Positions 25,361-33,512 of a stretch of DNA of 64,000 nt are shown here, in pieces (position 1 is the first letter of the stretch; each line of letters opens with the position of its first letter). This DNA is from Amycolatopsis sp. cg9 (GTDB lineage Bacteria; Actinomycetota; Actinomycetes; Mycobacteriales; Pseudonocardiaceae): positions 682,001 through 746,000 of the forward strand of contig NZ_CP166850.1 in assembly GCF_041346945.1 (NCBI RefSeq), in the 5' to 3' direction. A model generated the notes under the pieces. The model made no database searches. It was not told where the DNA came from and was given only the letters and a program-made list of their open reading frames with translations. The position numbers and the translations under genes were made by a program.

Positions 25361-25734
25361 TAGGCGAGGTGGCGGCCCGGTTCGGGGTGCCGGCCCACGT
25401 GCTGCGCCACTGGGAGGCGGAGGGGCTGCTGGCGCCCGCGCGCGCCGGGAACCGCCGCCGCTACACCGACGCCGACCAGCACCGGGTCGCGGCGATCCTG
25501 GTCTCGAAGGAGGCGGGTCTCGGCCTCGCCGACATCCGGGCGGTGCTGGCGGCCGAGTCCGCGTCGGCGCGTGAAGAACTGCTCGCCGAGCACCGGCGGC
25601 GGCTGACGGCGCGGCTCGCCCGGACGCAGGCCGCGCTCGACCTGCTCGCCGGCGGCCCCTGCCCGCACGACGACATCATGACCTGCCCGCACTTCCGCGG
25701 CCTGCTGGCCGGGCGGCTGCCCTCAGACGCCTGA
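25351..25734 (+). CDS. MerR-family transcriptional regulator with C-terminal Cys/His motif
   Basis: 127 residues from ATG 25351, the usual family N-terminus (MKSIGEVAARFGVPAHVLRHWE). In-frame ATG 25321 would add 10 residues. The winged helix-turn-helix covers residues 1-70, including LRHWEAEGLLAPARAGN and RRYTDADQHRVAAIL. A dimerisation helix follows (EELLAEHRRRLTARLARTQ). The C-terminus carries GGPCPHDDIMTCPHFRGLL: two CPH triplets eight residues apart, a plausible metal, haem or thiol sensor. It probably activates the divergent methyltransferase. The 3' end overlaps the convergent KR-like gene by 12 bases. Confidence 0.85.
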   Translation: MKSIGEVAARFGVPAHVLRHWEAEGLLAPARAGNRRRYTDADQHRVAAILVSKEAGLGLADIRAVLAAESASAREELLAEHRRRLTARLARTQAALDLLAGGPCPHDDIMTCPHFRGLLAGRLPSDA

Positions 25735-26994
25735 CGCGTCCTCCCCGAACAGCTCCGTGCGCTGCACGAATTCGTCGAGGACCGCCGAGAAGTACGGCCG
25801 CCAGACCGCGGGCGAGAGCTGCCCGGTGCCGACCCGGGTGATCGCCGCGGGGAGCCCGCGGGACCGCCGCCAGGCCGCGAACGCGTCCAGCCAGGCGTCC
25901 GCCGCCGCCCCGCCGACCCGGCCCGGCGAACCGAACAGCGCCGTGGCCGGCGAGCACAGCAGCCACCAGCCGGGCGGGGTTTCCGAGGTGGCTTCGTGCA
26001 GCCGCCGCGCCCCCAGCACCCGGGCCCGCCACGCGGTGTCGGCGTCCTCGGCGAACACCCCGGCCGCGTGCACGATCCCCCGCAACGGCAAGCCACCCGA
26101 CGTCGCTTCGGCGATCAGCCGGTCCGCGACGCCGGATTCGGCGAGGTCCCCGGGGACGACCACGACGTCCGCGCCGGGGAGATCGGCCGCCCCGCCCCGC
26201 CGTCCGGAAAGGACGATCCGGGTGGCCCCGTGGTCCGCCAGCCAGCGCGCGGTGGCCAGCCCGAGCGTGCCGAACCCGCCGGTGACCACGTACGCCCCCG
26301 GCCCGGCGGGGACTTCGGGGGCGACGGGGACGCGGGTCAGCCGCGCCGCGTACCGGACGCCCCCGCGCCAGCGCACTTCGTCCTCCGGTGCGTCCGCGCG
26401 CAGCTCGCGCGCCAGGGAGTCCACAGTGGAGCGGACGTCGAAGTCGGCGATGCTCGCCCGCAGGTCCGGGCGTTCGCAGGCGAGCACCCGGATCAGCCCG
26501 CGCAGGAACTCCAGCCCCGGTTCGCCGTGCGCCCGCGTCACCAGGTGGAAGCGGACGCCGCGGTCGAGCCGCGCGACCACCGCCGAGATCGTGCGCAGGA
26601 GCTCGCGCGCGTCTTCGGGGTCGTGGTAGGCGTGCGGTGCCCCGGTGAGGAAGACGACGCCGCGAACCGGCCGTCCGGCCAGGAACCCGGGCAGCTCGCC
26701 GATGTCGTCCTGCGGCAGCGAAAGAGCCTCGTCGCCGGTCTCGGCCAGGGTCAAGGCGAGCGAGACGGCCCGGGCGAGCGCGGCCGGGTGCTCGTCGGTG
26801 AGCAGCAGCCACGACCCCGGCGGCAGCGGCGGCACCGGCGGCAAGGGCGCCTCGGGCCAGGTCACCTCGAACGCCCGGGTGGCGAACGGGACGCCCGCCG
26901 ACCTGTCGTGGAGGCCACTTCGAGGAACTTGAAGTTCGTCGAAGTGGCCTCCACGAACCTCGGCGGCGTGTTCGTCCTCCACCGGCCCGGTCAC
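25723..26994 (-). CDS. PKS ketoreductase-like protein lacking the catalytic Tyr (probable pseudoenzyme)
   Basis: 423 residues from GTG 26994, overlapping the previous stop (GTGA). The first ~30 residues are encoded by a palindrome (26907-26955) and are unconserved; the real domain starts near ATRAFEVTWPEAPL. It matches the structural plus catalytic halves of a type I PKS KR. The NADP loop is intact at about residue 237 (VVTGGFGTLGLATARWLADHG then RIVLSGRRG). In the catalytic half, the usual GNYAAANA is GGAAADA: Tyr and Asn are replaced by Gly and Asp. The Lys position is Arg (RARV), and the preceding loop is shortened. So NADPH binding is possible but KR chemistry is unlikely. Last gene of the mce operon. 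Confidence 0.75.
   Translation of the reverse strand: MTGPVEDEHAAEVRGGHFDELQVPRSGLHDRSAGVPFATRAFEVTWPEAPLPPVPPLPPGSWLLLTDEHPAALARAVSLALTLAETGDEALSLPQDDIGELPGFLAGRPVRGVVFLTGAPHAYHDPEDARELLRTISAVVARLDRGVRFHLVTRAHGEPGLEFLRGLIRVLACERPDLRASIADFDVRSTVDSLARELRADAPEDEVRWRGGVRYAARLTRVPVAPEVPAGPGAYVVTGGFGTLGLATARWLADHGATRIVLSGRRGGAADLPGADVVVVPGDLAESGVADRLIAEATSGGLPLRGIVHAAGVFAEDADTAWRARVLGARRLHEATSETPPGWWLLCSPATALFGSPGRVGGAAADAWLDAFAAWRRSRGLPAAITRVGTGQLSPAVWRPYFSAVLDEFVQRTELFGEDASGV
26907..26955. repeat. 49-bp near-perfect palindrome (family D) in the 5' end of the KR-like gene
   Basis: Outer 17-base arms (26907-26923 and 26939-26955; CGTGGAGGCCACTTCGA) and inner 6-base arms (26925-26930, GAACTT; 26932-26937) leave only a G/G mismatch and one loop base. 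It falls inside the reading frame if translation starts at GTG 26994. Alternatively it lies between genes. Confidence 0.85.
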
Positions 26995-28334
26995 CGCAGG
27001 CCGTCCGGGGTCGGCAGGCCGGCCAGGTAACGCTCCCGGCACTCGGCCCGGGTCGGTGGCAGCTCGCCCGCGCTCAGCACGACGACCCGGCGCGGCGTGA
27101 GCCCGTGCCGGGTCGACAGCGCGCCGCGCACGGCCCGCTCGACCGCACCGCGCGGCGGGACGATCCCCGCGGCCAGCTCGACGACGAGGACGACCTGCGC
27201 GCCGGGGACGGCGAACGCGGCCGCGTCCCGGACCGCCGGATGGGCTTCCCCGGCGGTCGCTTCGAGGTCCCGCGGGTGGTGCCCGGCGGCGAAGTCGGCG
27301 TCGAGGACGGACAGTTCCCCGGATTCGGCGAGGACACCGAGGTGCCCGGTCCGCAGCCACCACCGCGGCTCGTCGTCCCCGGCGATGAGGGCGCAGAAGA
27401 CGCGGGCGGACTCCGCCGGCCGGTTCCAGTAGCCGCGGGCGACGTTCGGCCCGCTCACCCAGATCTCGCCGGCTTCGCCCGCGGGCAGCCGCCGTCCGCC
27501 GGGGTCGACGATCGCGACGCGCTGACCGGCCGGGTGTCCACAAGCGACCAGCGCGGTCGCTTCGGCCACGGTGTAGCACACCCGCAGCTGCCCGGCCGCG
27601 AACGCGGCGCGCACCCGGGCCAGCTCCGGGTCGGCGAAGCTCACCAGAGTGGTGACGGGGCCGAGCTCCACCAGGGACTCCAGCCGCGCGGAGACCACCA
27701 CCGGCCGCCCCGTCACCAGCGGCACCGCCACGCCGAGCAGCAGGCCCAGCGGATCGCCGCCCGGCAGCCGGCTCACCAGGGCACCGGGTCCCAGCACTCC
27801 CGCCGCCTGCCGGGCGTTGGCGACGACGTTCGCGTGCGTGACCAGCACCCCGCCCGGGTACTGCAGGTAGGCCACATCCCCGGCGGCCACCGGGTCCTCG
27901 GTGAAGCCCGGCGCATCGGGAACGGCGTCCACGGCGAGCACCCGGTGCCCGCAGGTGTCCAAAGTGGCCAGGAAGCGCCGGGTCGCCGCGACCGTGGCCG
28001 AAGTCGCCAGCACGATCGCCGGTTCCGCGTCCGCGAAGACGCGAGCGCGGTCCGGGCCGGCCGGGATCGCGACCAGGCCGGCGCGGAGCGCACCGAGGAA
28101 CGCGACGACGTGCTCCACCGGGTGCGCGACGAGGACCGCCGCGCGCTGTCCCCGTTCGGTGACCTGGCGCAGGGCCGCGGCGACGGCGGTCACCCGGCGG
28201 TCCAGCTCGCCCCAGGTCACCGTCGTCGCTTCGCCGTCGTCGAGCCAGGTAAGCGCTTCCTCCGTTCCCGCGGCCGTGGCGCGGGCCGTCAAGAGGGTGG
28301 CGAGCGTGGTGGCCCGTTCAGAACTCGTGAGCAT
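26991..28334 (-). CDS. Fatty-acyl-AMP-ligase-like adenylation protein lacking core motifs (probable pseudoenzyme)
   Basis: 447 residues from ATG 28334 (GAGGGA 5 bases upstream); FAALs are usually about 580. Family identity is clear from AYLQY...GVLVTHANVVANARQAA, GEIWVSGPNVARGYWNRP, WWLRTGHLGVL and the FAAL-type HPRDLEATAGEAHPAVR. Core motifs are missing in frame: the A3 P-loop (TSGST-rich) is deleted, giving LQYPGGVLV at about residue 159. The Asp of TGD is His at about 329. The hinge GRIKDLII segment is gone, and the C-terminal catalytic-Lys segment is absent (LPPTRAECRERYLAGLP). ATP use is therefore unlikely. It follows the Mce-associated gene by 17 bases in the same operon. Confidence 0.8.
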   Translation of the reverse strand: MLTSSERATTLATLLTARATAAGTEEALTWLDDGEATTVTWGELDRRVTAVAAALRQVTERGQRAAVLVAHPVEHVVAFLGALRAGLVAIPAGPDRARVFADAEPAIVLATSATVAATRRFLATLDTCGHRVLAVDAVPDAPGFTEDPVAAGDVAYLQYPGGVLVTHANVVANARQAAGVLGPGALVSRLPGGDPLGLLLGVAVPLVTGRPVVVSARLESLVELGPVTTLVSFADPELARVRAAFAAGQLRVCYTVAEATALVACGHPAGQRVAIVDPGGRRLPAGEAGEIWVSGPNVARGYWNRPAESARVFCALIAGDDEPRWWLRTGHLGVLAESGELSVLDADFAAGHHPRDLEATAGEAHPAVRDAAAFAVPGAQVVLVVELAAGIVPPRGAVERAVRGALSTRHGLTPRRVVVLSAGELPPTRAECRERYLAGLPTPDGLR

Positions 28335-28351
28335 CGGTCCCTCGTGCATTC

Positions 28352-28939
28352 TCAGGCGGCGGACATCCCGGTGACGCGCCACTTCCCGCCGACGCGCTCG
28401 GCCGTGACGCTCAGCTGCGCGGCCCCGGTGCTGCGCTGCCCGTCGCCCCGCGTCCCGGTCTGGTCGAGGAACACCAGCAGCGCCGCGCGGTCGCCGTCCA
28501 GGAGCTTCACGCCGGACGCGACGGCGGTCGAGGTGACCACCAGCTTCTGGTCCGCGGCGAGCTTGCGCACCTGGCCGAAGAGCTGGTCGTACTGGGCCAG
28601 CGCGGGACCGGTGAGGACGTCCTTCGCCGCCTGCTCGCTCTTGGCCGGGTCGTCGAACCGGTAGGAGAAGACCGTGCCGAGCGCGGCACTGATCTGCTTC
28701 GCGGCGTCGGCGGTGCCGGCCACATCGGACAGTGCGCTGTTGTGCGCGACGACGGCGTTCGTGCTCCGCGCTTCGAGCGTGAACCACACGGCGAGCCCCG
28801 CCAGCACGACGGCGACCACCGCGAGCACCGGCCGGGTCCGGCGCCGGGGTGCCACGACCGGCGTTCCGGACGGCTCCGGCGCCGGGTCGTGGTGCCGGCC
28901 GGCCACCTTCACCGAGCGCTTCTTCGTGGGCACGGTCAT
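28352..28939 (-). CDS. Mce-associated membrane protein (second)
   Basis: 195 residues from ATG 28939, overlapping the preceding stop (ATGA). A basic N-terminal tail, one transmembrane helix near residues 37-57 (VLAVVAVVLAGLAVWFTLEA), then an external NTF2-like domain (ISAALGTVFSYRFDDPAKSEQ and KWRVTGMSAA) typical of Mas proteins. These sit at the end of mce operons and support assembly or stability of the lipid-import complex. Confidence 0.85.
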   Translation of the reverse strand: MTVPTKKRSVKVAGRHHDPAPEPSGTPVVAPRRRTRPVLAVVAVVLAGLAVWFTLEARSTNAVVAHNSALSDVAGTADAAKQISAALGTVFSYRFDDPAKSEQAAKDVLTGPALAQYDQLFGQVRKLAADQKLVVTSTAVASGVKLLDGDRAALLVFLDQTGTRGDGQRSTGAAQLSVTAERVGGKWRVTGMSAA

Positions 28940-29433
28940 GGCGTCTCCCCCGTCGGGACCTGACCCAGCCCGGTGACCCGCCAGCCGTCGGGCCCGCGGG
29001 TCAGCTCAGCCTGGAACCGGTTGCGTTTCGTCACGGCTTCCCCGCCTTCGGGCGCCACCACCAGCTCCACCGACGCGATCAGCTTCGCCGTGCCCGCACC
29101 GGTGTCCACTTCGGTCACCGCCGCGTCGGTCACCTTGCCGGTGGTGACGGTCTTCGCCTGCGCGATCCGGTCGAGGCTGCCCTGGCGGTCGGCGGCCAGC
29201 TCGTCGTGCAGCGCACCGCCCGACAGGTCGAGCCAGCGCTGGTACCCCGGTGCCGCCTGGCGGTAGTCCAAAGTGGTCAGTCCGGCGACGGCGCTCCGGC
29301 CCGCGCCCAGCGCGTCTTCGCGGACGACCGCGCGCGCGACACCGTCGTCGTGGGCCGCCTGCCACCAGGTGAACCCCGACCACCCGGCGGCGACGGCCGC
29401 CAAGACCGTTGCCACCGACAAGAAGATCTTCAC
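28936..29433 (-). CDS. Mce-associated membrane protein (first)
   Basis: 165 residues from GTG 29433, overlapping the mceF stop (GTGA); a longer frame is unconserved. N-terminal transmembrane helix (IFLSVATVLAAVAAGWSGFTWW), then an extracytoplasmic NTF2-like domain with RNRFQAELTRGPDGWRVTGL, the common ending of this family. It pairs with the next gene in the usual position after mceF. Confidence 0.83.
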   Translation of the reverse strand: MKIFLSVATVLAAVAAGWSGFTWWQAAHDDGVARAVVREDALGAGRSAVAGLTTLDYRQAAPGYQRWLDLSGGALHDELAADRQGSLDRIAQAKTVTTGKVTDAAVTEVDTGAGTAKLIASVELVVAPEGGEAVTKRNRFQAELTRGPDGWRVTGLGQVPTGETP

Positions 29434-30536
29434 GGCCGTCCTCCCGGTGCGTTCTGCGAGCCCCGCACGTTCGTCGGGTCGCCCTTCGGCAGCGCGCAGC
29501 GCGCGGCCGTGTTCAGCGGGCGGGTCGAGGTGTCCAGGCCGTCGCGGTACGGCGTCGAGTACCCGGTCGTGCACGGCGGCGGGTCGAAGAAGGTCAGCGA
29601 CAGCCCGAAGTGGGCACCGTCCGGGCGGACCACCGCGCTGCCCGCGGCGACCGCCCGCGGTGCGGTGATCAGCAGCTGCCGGAGCCCGTCCCGCCGGCTC
29701 TCCAGGACGTCCGCGGTGGTCAGCAGGTTCGCCAGCAGCACACCCAGCTGTGGCCCGGAGTCGCGGATCAGCGCGCTGACTTCGTTCGCCGCGGCCGGCA
29801 CCGCCGGGATGAGCGTGCGCAGGTCGCCGTCGGCCTGCTTCAGGGTCGACGCCAGCAGCTTCGCGTTGGCCCCGAATTCTCGGATCGCGCCGGCCTGCTG
29901 GACCTGCGTGTCGAGCACCACGTGCGCGTCGGTGACGAACCGGGTCAGCGGTGCCACGTGCGCGCTCGCCGCCTGCACGAACTCGATGCCGCGGCCGACG
30001 AGCTGGTCGAGCGCCGGGCCGGCGTCGGAGGTCGCGTTGTACAGCTCGTCGACGACCGTCCGCAGCGCGGGCTTGGGCACCGAGTTGGCGAACGTGTCCA
30101 CTGTCGACAAGACGACGTCGACCGGCAGCGGGATCTTCGTGTCCGCCTGCGTGATCACCGAACCGTCCCGCAGCTTCGGCCCGCCGTCGGCACGCGGGCG
30201 CAGGTCGACGTACTGCTCGCCGACGGCCGACCGGTCCGCGACGACGGCCTCGGTGTCGGCCGGGACCGGCGCGGTACCGGAGTCGATCTCCAGGTCGGCT
30301 TCCATCCCGGCCGGGGTCAGGCGCAGCTCGCCGACCCGGCCGATCGGCACCCCGCGGTAGGTGACCTCGGCGCCTGCGAAGATGCCGCCACCGGTCGGGA
30401 ACTGCGCCTTCACGGTGTAGCCGCGGTCGAAGAACACCTTGTCCAGGCCCGCGTAGGTGGCTCCGACGTAGGCCACGCCGAGTACGGCGACGACCACGAA
30501 GATCGTCACCTGGACGCGCACGAACCGGGTCAGCAT
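29430..30536 (-). CDS. mceF: Mce family protein MceF
   Basis: 368 residues from ATG 30536 (TGATG overlap with mceE). Signal anchor at the N-terminus, then an MlaD/MCE domain (YTVKAQFPTGGGIFAGAEVTYRGVPIGRV and VGEQYVDLRP). A long helical region follows, and the C-terminus has CTTGYSTPYRD and Cys residues. MceA-F assemble as a heterohexamer whose helices form a channel for hydrophobic substrates across the periplasm-like space. The sixth position in the operon gives the letter. Confidence 0.92.
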   Translation of the reverse strand: MLTRFVRVQVTIFVVVAVLGVAYVGATYAGLDKVFFDRGYTVKAQFPTGGGIFAGAEVTYRGVPIGRVGELRLTPAGMEADLEIDSGTAPVPADTEAVVADRSAVGEQYVDLRPRADGGPKLRDGSVITQADTKIPLPVDVVLSTVDTFANSVPKPALRTVVDELYNATSDAGPALDQLVGRGIEFVQAASAHVAPLTRFVTDAHVVLDTQVQQAGAIREFGANAKLLASTLKQADGDLRTLIPAVPAAANEVSALIRDSGPQLGVLLANLLTTADVLESRRDGLRQLLITAPRAVAAGSAVVRPDGAHFGLSLTFFDPPPCTTGYSTPYRDGLDTSTRPLNTAARCALPKGDPTNVRGSQNAPGGRP

Positions 30537-31507
30537 CAGTGACCCACCTTGAGGAAGCCGTTGAGGTAGTCGCCGCGGATGGTGTCGAGCGCCGCGTCCG
30601 GGAACGGGAAGGTGAAGATCATCTCCATCGCCTTCGGCAGCTTGTCGCCGGAGTCGGCCAGCCGCCGCAGCAGCGGTTCGAGGGCCTTGAGGTCGGCGAC
30701 CAGGTCGTCCTTGCTGCGGTTGACCGTGTCGACCGCGACCGAGGTGAGGCCGTCGAGGGACTTGAGCATCCCGACCAGCGCCTCGCGCTGCTGGTTGAGC
30801 ACGCCGATGCCGGGCGTGAGGCCGTCCAGCGTCGTGGTGATCTGGTCGGTGTGCGCGTTCAGCGTCTGCGCGAGCTTGTTGACGCTCTCGATCGCCCGCG
30901 TGATCTCGGTGCGGTGCTCGTCGAGCCCCTTGACGAAGGCGTCCAAACTAGACAGCAGGCTGCGAGCGGCCGTCTCGCGGCCGCCGAGGGCTTCGTTGAG
31001 CTGGTGGCTGATGTTCTGGACCTGCGCCACCCCGCCGCCGTTGAGCAGCAGCGACAGGGCCCCGAAGACCTCCTCGATCTCGGGCGTCAGCGTGGACTGG
31101 TCCAGCGGGATGGTCGCCCCGTCGAGGAGCCGTCCCGACGGCGTCGCGTCGGGCGGCGCGGCCAGCTCGACGAACTTCTCGCCGAGGATGCTGGCCTGCC
31201 GCAGCCGGGCGACGGCGTTGCCCGGCAGGTCGACGTCGCCGTTGAGGAGCAGGTCCACGACCGCGCTGTGCCCGTCCGGCGCCAGCTCCACCTTGACGAC
31301 CTGCCCGACCGGGACGTCGTTGACCTTGACGCCGGACTGGGGCACCAGGTCGAGCACGTTGGTGAAGCTCGCGGTGACGTGGATCGGGTGGTCGCCGAGC
31401 GCGGCACCGCCGGGCAGCGGGATGTCGTAGACGCTGACCCCGCGCCCGCAGCCGGTGGTGACGAGCGCGAGCGTCACCACCGCGGCGAGCTTGACCAGGG
31501 ACTTCAT
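30536..31507 (-). CDS. mceE: Mce family lipoprotein MceE (LprK-like)
   Basis: 323 residues from ATG 31507 (ATGA overlap with mceD). The lipobox LVTTGC at residues 15-20 makes it a lipoprotein, the normal feature of the E subunit. MCE domain: HVTASFTNVLDLVPQSGVKVNDVPVGQV and ILGEKFVELAAP. Helical coiled-coil-rich part after residue 150. It anchors the Mce hexamer in the membrane by its lipid. Confidence 0.93.
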   Translation of the reverse strand: MKSLVKLAAVVTLALVTTGCGRGVSVYDIPLPGGAALGDHPIHVTASFTNVLDLVPQSGVKVNDVPVGQVVKVELAPDGHSAVVDLLLNGDVDLPGNAVARLRQASILGEKFVELAAPPDATPSGRLLDGATIPLDQSTLTPEIEEVFGALSLLLNGGGVAQVQNISHQLNEALGGRETAARSLLSSLDAFVKGLDEHRTEITRAIESVNKLAQTLNAHTDQITTTLDGLTPGIGVLNQQREALVGMLKSLDGLTSVAVDTVNRSKDDLVADLKALEPLLRRLADSGDKLPKAMEMIFTFPFPDAALDTIRGDYLNGFLKVGH

Positions 31508-32502
31508 TTCCCCTCCGGGAACTCGAGGAGGTTGCCGCGGCCGTCGATGGTCCCGTTCGCCTGGTCGTAGGCACCCAGGAGGTTGGTCAGCGCGTTCGGC
31601 GCCGCTTGCAGCGCTTCGGCGAGGGAATCCTTCTGGTCGACGAGGATCTTGGTGACGTCGGCGAGCTTGTCCACCTCGGTCTGCACCTTGCCGCGGTTGT
31701 CCTTGATGAACCCCTGCACCACGCTCAGCGCCTGGGTCAGCTCGGTCAGCGCGCCGGAGAACTGGTCGCGCTGGTCGGCCAGCACCTTGCTCAGCGACGC
31801 GATCTGCGAGATCGCCTGCTTCACCTGGCCGTCGTTGGCGGCGAGCATGGCGGTGAACTTGCTGATGTTGTCCACCGAGCCGAACAGATCGTCCTTCGAA
31901 TCGCTCGCGGCACGGGCGAACTCGCCGAGGTTCTTGATCGCCGTGCCGATGGTCTGCCCGTTGCCGCTGAGGTACTCGGCCGACTTGGTCAGCACTTCGC
32001 TGACCGCGCCGTCCTTGTTGGCCCCCTGCGGTCCCAGCGCGGACATCAGCTGGTTGAGGCTGTGCAGCAGGTCGTCGACCTCGACCGGGGTCGCGGTCCG
32101 CTCGCGCGGGATCGAAGCGCCGTCGGGCAGCTGCGGCCCGCCGCGGTAGACGGGCGTGATCTGCACGTACCGGTCGGCGACCAGGCTCGGCGTGATGACC
32201 ACGGCGCCGGCGTCCGCGGGCAGCTGCGCGTCCGGCTTCAGCGTCATCGTCACCTTGACGTCGGTGCCGTTGGGCTCCACTTTCGACACCGAGCCGATGG
32301 CGACGCCGAGCACGCGGACGTCCGAGTTGGGGTAGATGCCCACGGCGGCGGTGAAGTACGCGGTCAGCGTCCGCTCGCCGGGCGCGGTCGCGATCGGCCA
32401 CGCCGCCGAGACGGCCAGCGCGAGCACGACGCCGACCGTGAGCGCCCGCAGTCTCGTCCGCCGGCGCGCCCGCGCTCCCAGGTCGATCAGCTGGTGCGCC
32501 AT
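31504..32502 (-). CDS. mceD: Mce family protein MceD
   Basis: 332 residues from ATG 32502 (TGATG overlap with mceC). Cytoplasmic Arg-rich start, transmembrane helix (LTVGVVLALAVSAAWPIA), MCE domain (LTAYFTAAVGIYPNSDVRVLGVAIGSV and LVADRYVQITPVYRGG) and a long alpha-helical segment rich in Gln, Lys and Leu. Ends EFPEGK without a Pro-rich tail. Part of the heterohexamer. Confidence 0.92.
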   Translation of the reverse strand: MAHQLIDLGARARRRTRLRALTVGVVLALAVSAAWPIATAPGERTLTAYFTAAVGIYPNSDVRVLGVAIGSVSKVEPNGTDVKVTMTLKPDAQLPADAGAVVITPSLVADRYVQITPVYRGGPQLPDGASIPRERTATPVEVDDLLHSLNQLMSALGPQGANKDGAVSEVLTKSAEYLSGNGQTIGTAIKNLGEFARAASDSKDDLFGSVDNISKFTAMLAANDGQVKQAISQIASLSKVLADQRDQFSGALTELTQALSVVQGFIKDNRGKVQTEVDKLADVTKILVDQKDSLAEALQAAPNALTNLLGAYDQANGTIDGRGNLLEFPEGK

Positions 32503-33512
32503 CAGCGTCCCCCGTTCTTGGGCGGCAGGCAGCTTCCCGGCGTGCCGCCGGTGGGGATCAGCCCGCAGATGTAGGTGTCGATCCACCGGCCGTTGCCGAC
32601 GGCGTTGCCGAGCAGCCGGTAGAACGGCCCGGCCAGGCGCAGGCTGTCCTCGAGCTTCCCCTGGTTCTGCTGCAGCACGGTGGCGACGCGGTCGAGCTGG
32701 TCGAGCGCCGGGCCGAGCGTCTTCTGGTTGTCCGCGACCAGCCCGCGCAGCTGGATCGCCAGGTTCTTGATGCCGCTGAACAGCTGCGCGATCGCGTCCT
32801 TGCGCGCGTTCAGCTCGGTGAGCAGCGTGTTGCCGTCCCGGATCAGCGCCTGGATCTGGTCGGACCGCTCGCCCAGCGTCTTCGAGACCTCGTTGGTGTT
32901 CCGGAACAGCTTGACGAGCTCTTCGTCGCGTGACGCCAGCGTTTGCGACAGCGCGGCGATGCCGTCGAACGCGGTTCGCACGTCCTGCGGCGCCGACGCG
33001 CCGAGCGTGTCGGACAGCGTGCGGAACGCCTGCGCGAGCTGGTCGGTGTCGATCGCCCCGACCGTGCTCGCCAGGTCGTTGAAGACCGCGGTGACGTCGT
33101 AGGGCGAGCTCGTGCGCTCGGGCGGGATCGGCTGCTCCGGGTCGAGCTCGCCGTTGCCGACCGGGTCGAGCACGAGGTTCTTCTGGCCGAGCAGCGTCTT
33201 GATCTTGATCGCCGCCGTCGTCCGGTTCCCGACCCAGGTGTCCTTGACGCGGAACAGCACCTCGACGTGGTCGCCGGCCAGCCGCACGTCGCTGACCTCG
33301 CCGACCTTCACCCCGGCCACGCGCACCTCGTCGTTCGGCTTCAGCCCGGCCGCTTCGCGGAACTCCGCCTTGTACGTCGTGCCACCGCCGACCAGCGGGA
33401 GGTCGTCGGAGAAGAAGGTGGCGCTGCCGACCAGGGCCATCACCAGCGCGGTCACCGCGCCGACCGCGATCGGGTTCCGCGAGCGGAACGGCTTGATGCG
33501 AGGCGGTTTCAC
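32502..33512 (-). CDS. mceC: Mce family protein MceC
   Basis: 336 residues from GTG 33512, overlapping the mceB stop (GTGA); the longer frame to 33608 reads through mceB and is not used. Transmembrane helix near residues 15-35, MCE domain (YKAEFREAAGLKPNDEVRVAGVKVGEV and LLGQKNLVLDPVG), helical region and a C-terminal YICGLIPTGGTPGSC with paired Cys. Part of the heterohexamer. Confidence 0.92.
   Translation of the reverse strand: MKPPRIKPFRSRNPIAVGAVTALVMALVGSATFFSDDLPLVGGGTTYKAEFREAAGLKPNDEVRVAGVKVGEVSDVRLAGDHVEVLFRVKDTWVGNRTTAAIKIKTLLGQKNLVLDPVGNGELDPEQPIPPERTSSPYDVTAVFNDLASTVGAIDTDQLAQAFRTLSDTLGASAPQDVRTAFDGIAALSQTLASRDEELVKLFRNTNEVSKTLGERSDQIQALIRDGNTLLTELNARKDAIAQLFSGIKNLAIQLRGLVADNQKTLGPALDQLDRVATVLQQNQGKLEDSLRLAGPFYRLLGNAVGNGRWIDTYICGLIPTGGTPGSCLPPKNGGR

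Noticed and set aside
26991..28334. Frameshift explaining the missing FAAL P-loop
   Set aside because: Conserved residues on both sides of the gap (AYLQY and GVLVTHANV) are in one frame, so the loss is an in-frame deletion.
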